The position numbers were made by a program, and so were the translations under genes. The notes beneath the pieces were generated by a model that was given only the letters and a program-made list of their open reading frames with translations, did not search any database and was not told the origin of the DNA. Shown one piece after another: positions 62,729-64,000 of a stretch of DNA of 64,000 nt (position 1 is its first letter; the number at the start of each line of letters is the position of its first letter). The stretch is from 70-18 sp041691815 (lineage in GTDB: Bacteria; Pseudomonadota; Alphaproteobacteria; Acetobacterales; Acetobacteraceae): assembly GCA_041691815.1 (NCBI GenBank), contig JBEPTZ010000008.1, positions 1-64,000 on the forward strand, given 5' to 3'.

Positions 62729-63733
62729 ATGACGGGGCAGATCGGGCGGCGGCAGGTGCTGGGCGGGGTGGCGGCGGGCGTTGCGGTGGCCGCGGGGCTG
62801 CGGCCGACGGCGGCGCGGGCGGAGAATATCCTTCTGCGGCTGTCCACGCCGGCAACGCCGACGGATATGCGCTCGGTCGCGCTGCAGGACAAATTCGCGC
62901 CGGCGGTGAAGGGCTTCGCTACCTACGAGCCGCATTACAACGACACGCTGTTCCATCAGGGCACCGAGATTCCGGCGATCGCGCGCGGCAACCTGGAAAT
63001 GTCGATCACCTCGGCGCAGGAACTGGCGACGTTGATTCCGGACTGGAACATCTTCACCTCGGGCTATCTGATGCGCAGCGCCGAGCACCAGAAGAACGTG
63101 TTCGCGTCCGATATCGGCAAGGAGATGTTCGACCTCACCGAGAAGAAGCTCGGCGTGAAGCTGCTGACGGTGATGTATCTTGGCCGTCGCCAGTTGAACC
63201 TGCGCGGCACCAGGCAGATCAAGGTGCCGGCCGATCTGAAGGGCGTGAAGCTGCGCATGCCGGGCACTGACGCCTGGCAGTTCCTCGGCCGGGCGCTGGG
63301 CGCCAATCCGCTGCCGATGGCCTATACCGAGGTGTATACCGCGCTGCAAAGCGGGGCGATCGACGGGCAGGACAACCCGCTGCCGAGCGACCGCGATTCC
63401 AAGTTCTACGAGGTGACGCAGCAGATCGTGCTGACCAGCCATCTGGTGGACATGAACTTCCTCGCCTTCAGCGCGAAGATCTGGGCCAAGCTGACGCCTG
63501 AGCAGCAGGCGGCAGTGATGAAGGGCGCGAGTGACGCGGCTGACCAGAATCGGACCCGGCAACTCGCGCTGGAGGACGAACTGGTGGGGTTCTTCAAATC
63601 CAAGGGGCTGAAGGTCTACACGCCGGATGTCGATGCGTTCCGCAGCCATGTGCAGAAGGAATATCTCGACTCCAAATACGCCAAGCTGTGGCCGAAGGGG
63701 ATGCTGGAGCGCATCAACGCGGTCAAGGGATGA
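62729..63733 (+). CDS. dctP: TRAP transporter solute-binding protein DctP
   Basis: A 334-aa periplasmic binding protein. The leader carries twin arginines (IGRRQVLGGVAAGVAVAAG, then ARAEN) and may use the Tat route. DctP motifs are RGNLEMSITSAQELATLIP, VKLLTVMYLGRRQLNL, KVPADLKGVKLRMPGTDAWQ near residues 158-177, and VYTALQSGAIDGQDNPL near 201-217, which contains the ligand-contacting region. It captures an organic acid or similar ligand; identity unknown. It starts a dctPQ operon cut by the window. Confidence 0.95.
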   Translation: MTGQIGRRQVLGGVAAGVAVAAGLRPTAARAENILLRLSTPATPTDMRSVALQDKFAPAVKGFATYEPHYNDTLFHQGTEIPAIARGNLEMSITSAQELATLIPDWNIFTSGYLMRSAEHQKNVFASDIGKEMFDLTEKKLGVKLLTVMYLGRRQLNLRGTRQIKVPADLKGVKLRMPGTDAWQFLGRALGANPLPMAYTEVYTALQSGAIDGQDNPLPSDRDSKFYEVTQQIVLTSHLVDMNFLAFSAKIWAKLTPEQQAAVMKGASDAADQNRTRQLALEDELVGFFKSKGLKVYTPDVDAFRSHVQKEYLDSKYAKLWPKGMLERINAVKG

Positions 63734-63765
63734 TCCGCCTGGCGATGGGACGCCTCGGACGCTAG

Positions 63766-64000
63766 ATGGGCAACGGCGCAATCCGGCGCGTGCGCGCCTG
63801 GCTGGAGCTTGGCGCCGAGGCGGTGGGCGCCGGGCTGCTGGCCGCGACGTTTCTCGCCTTCGTGGTGCAGGTGGTGTTCCGCTACGTGCTCGACAATCCG
63901 CTGGGCTGGACGCTGGAAGCCTGCCTGACGCTGTGGATCTGGCTGGTGTTCTGGGGTGGGGCGTTCCTGCTGGGGCCGCGCGACCATGTGAGCTTCGACA
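63766..64000 (+). CDS. dctQ: TRAP transporter small permease DctQ, N-terminal part
   Basis: The first 78 codons of a four-helix membrane subunit; the gene continues past the window. Two hydrophobic helices are seen (GAGLLAATFLAFVVQVVFRY and EACLTLWIWLVFWGGAFLLG), with the conserved N-P-L-G-W-T-x-E between them and R-D-H-V-S-F after the second. It pairs with the DctP upstream and a DctM presumed downstream. Confidence 0.93.
   Translation, partial: MGNGAIRRVRAWLELGAEAVGAGLLAATFLAFVVQVVFRYVLDNPLGWTLEACLTLWIWLVFWGGAFLLGPRDHVSFD

Overview
The window is about 64 kb of very GC-rich chromosome from an alphaproteobacterium, most likely an Acetobacteraceae (Rhodospirillales) member. The evidence is the composition, the gene orders (miaB-phoH-ybeY-corC, rph-rdgB, hrcA-grpE-dnaK-dnaJ, gpmI-envC-ctpA-deacetylase-rppH, FYDLN protein-aroA-cmk), Omp85/TamB envelope genes and two palindromic elements of the type scattered through alphaproteobacterial genomes. 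Nearly everything is housekeeping. I see no rRNA, tRNA, IS transposase, phage gene or CRISPR array.

Layout. 1-5.3 kb: a truncated exported protein, a SapC-family protein, a 31-aa hydrophobic ORF, CinA C-terminal amidase with a MarR regulator, then class II DAHP synthase and a nicotinate phosphoribosyltransferase. 5.5-6.1 kb: a 213-aa protein with a candidate CNF1/BLF1-type deamidase Cys-His dyad. 6.2-12.2 kb: GFA protein, an ArsR regulator divergent from NIPSNAP and ABM genes, a COG2509 flavoprotein, an exported protein and a LuxR regulator. 12.3-18.3 kb: tamA-tamB. 18.4-24 kb: acyltransferase, miaB, phoH, ybeY, a CorC-like gene and a 53-aa ORF. 23.6-33.5 kb: hydrolase, rdgB, rph, a Gfo/Idh oxidoreductase, then hrcA, grpE, dnaK and dnaJ, with an effector-like gene wedged between grpE and dnaK. 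33.6-36.4 kb: dapB, metK, trmB. 36.5-41.6 kb: polyisoprenyl glycosyltransferase-GtrA fusion and a 1273-aa multi-glycosyltransferase. 41.7-45.6 kb: asd and a three-peptidase operon. 46-54 kb: two PEP-CTERM proteins flanking gpmI-envC-ctpA-deacetylase-rppH. 54.2-58.7 kb: DUF4169, dienelactone hydrolase, rlmN, IalB, TrmH-type methylase, YdcF, FYDLN protein. 58.8-64 kb: aroA, cmk, a phosphoesterase, a heptose kinase, and the start of a TRAP transporter operon cut by the window edge.

Three signals stand out between and inside the ordinary genes. (1) A family of roughly 120-bp AT-rich double-hairpin elements (about eight full and three partial copies) sits at the 3' ends of genes, in tandem or convergent gaps and never in a divergent one. 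The stems differ from copy to copy yet stay complementary. (2) An exact 12-bp palindrome, GCATTCGAATGC, occurs five times, always inside genes, four times in the frame giving Val-His-Ser-Asn-Ala, at intervals of about 8-10 kb. (3) A sigma-54-type promoter precedes one PEP-CTERM gene, and a weaker look-alike precedes the other. The best candidates for undescribed biology are the deamidase-like protein, the effector-like gene splitting the chaperone cluster, and the two repeat families.
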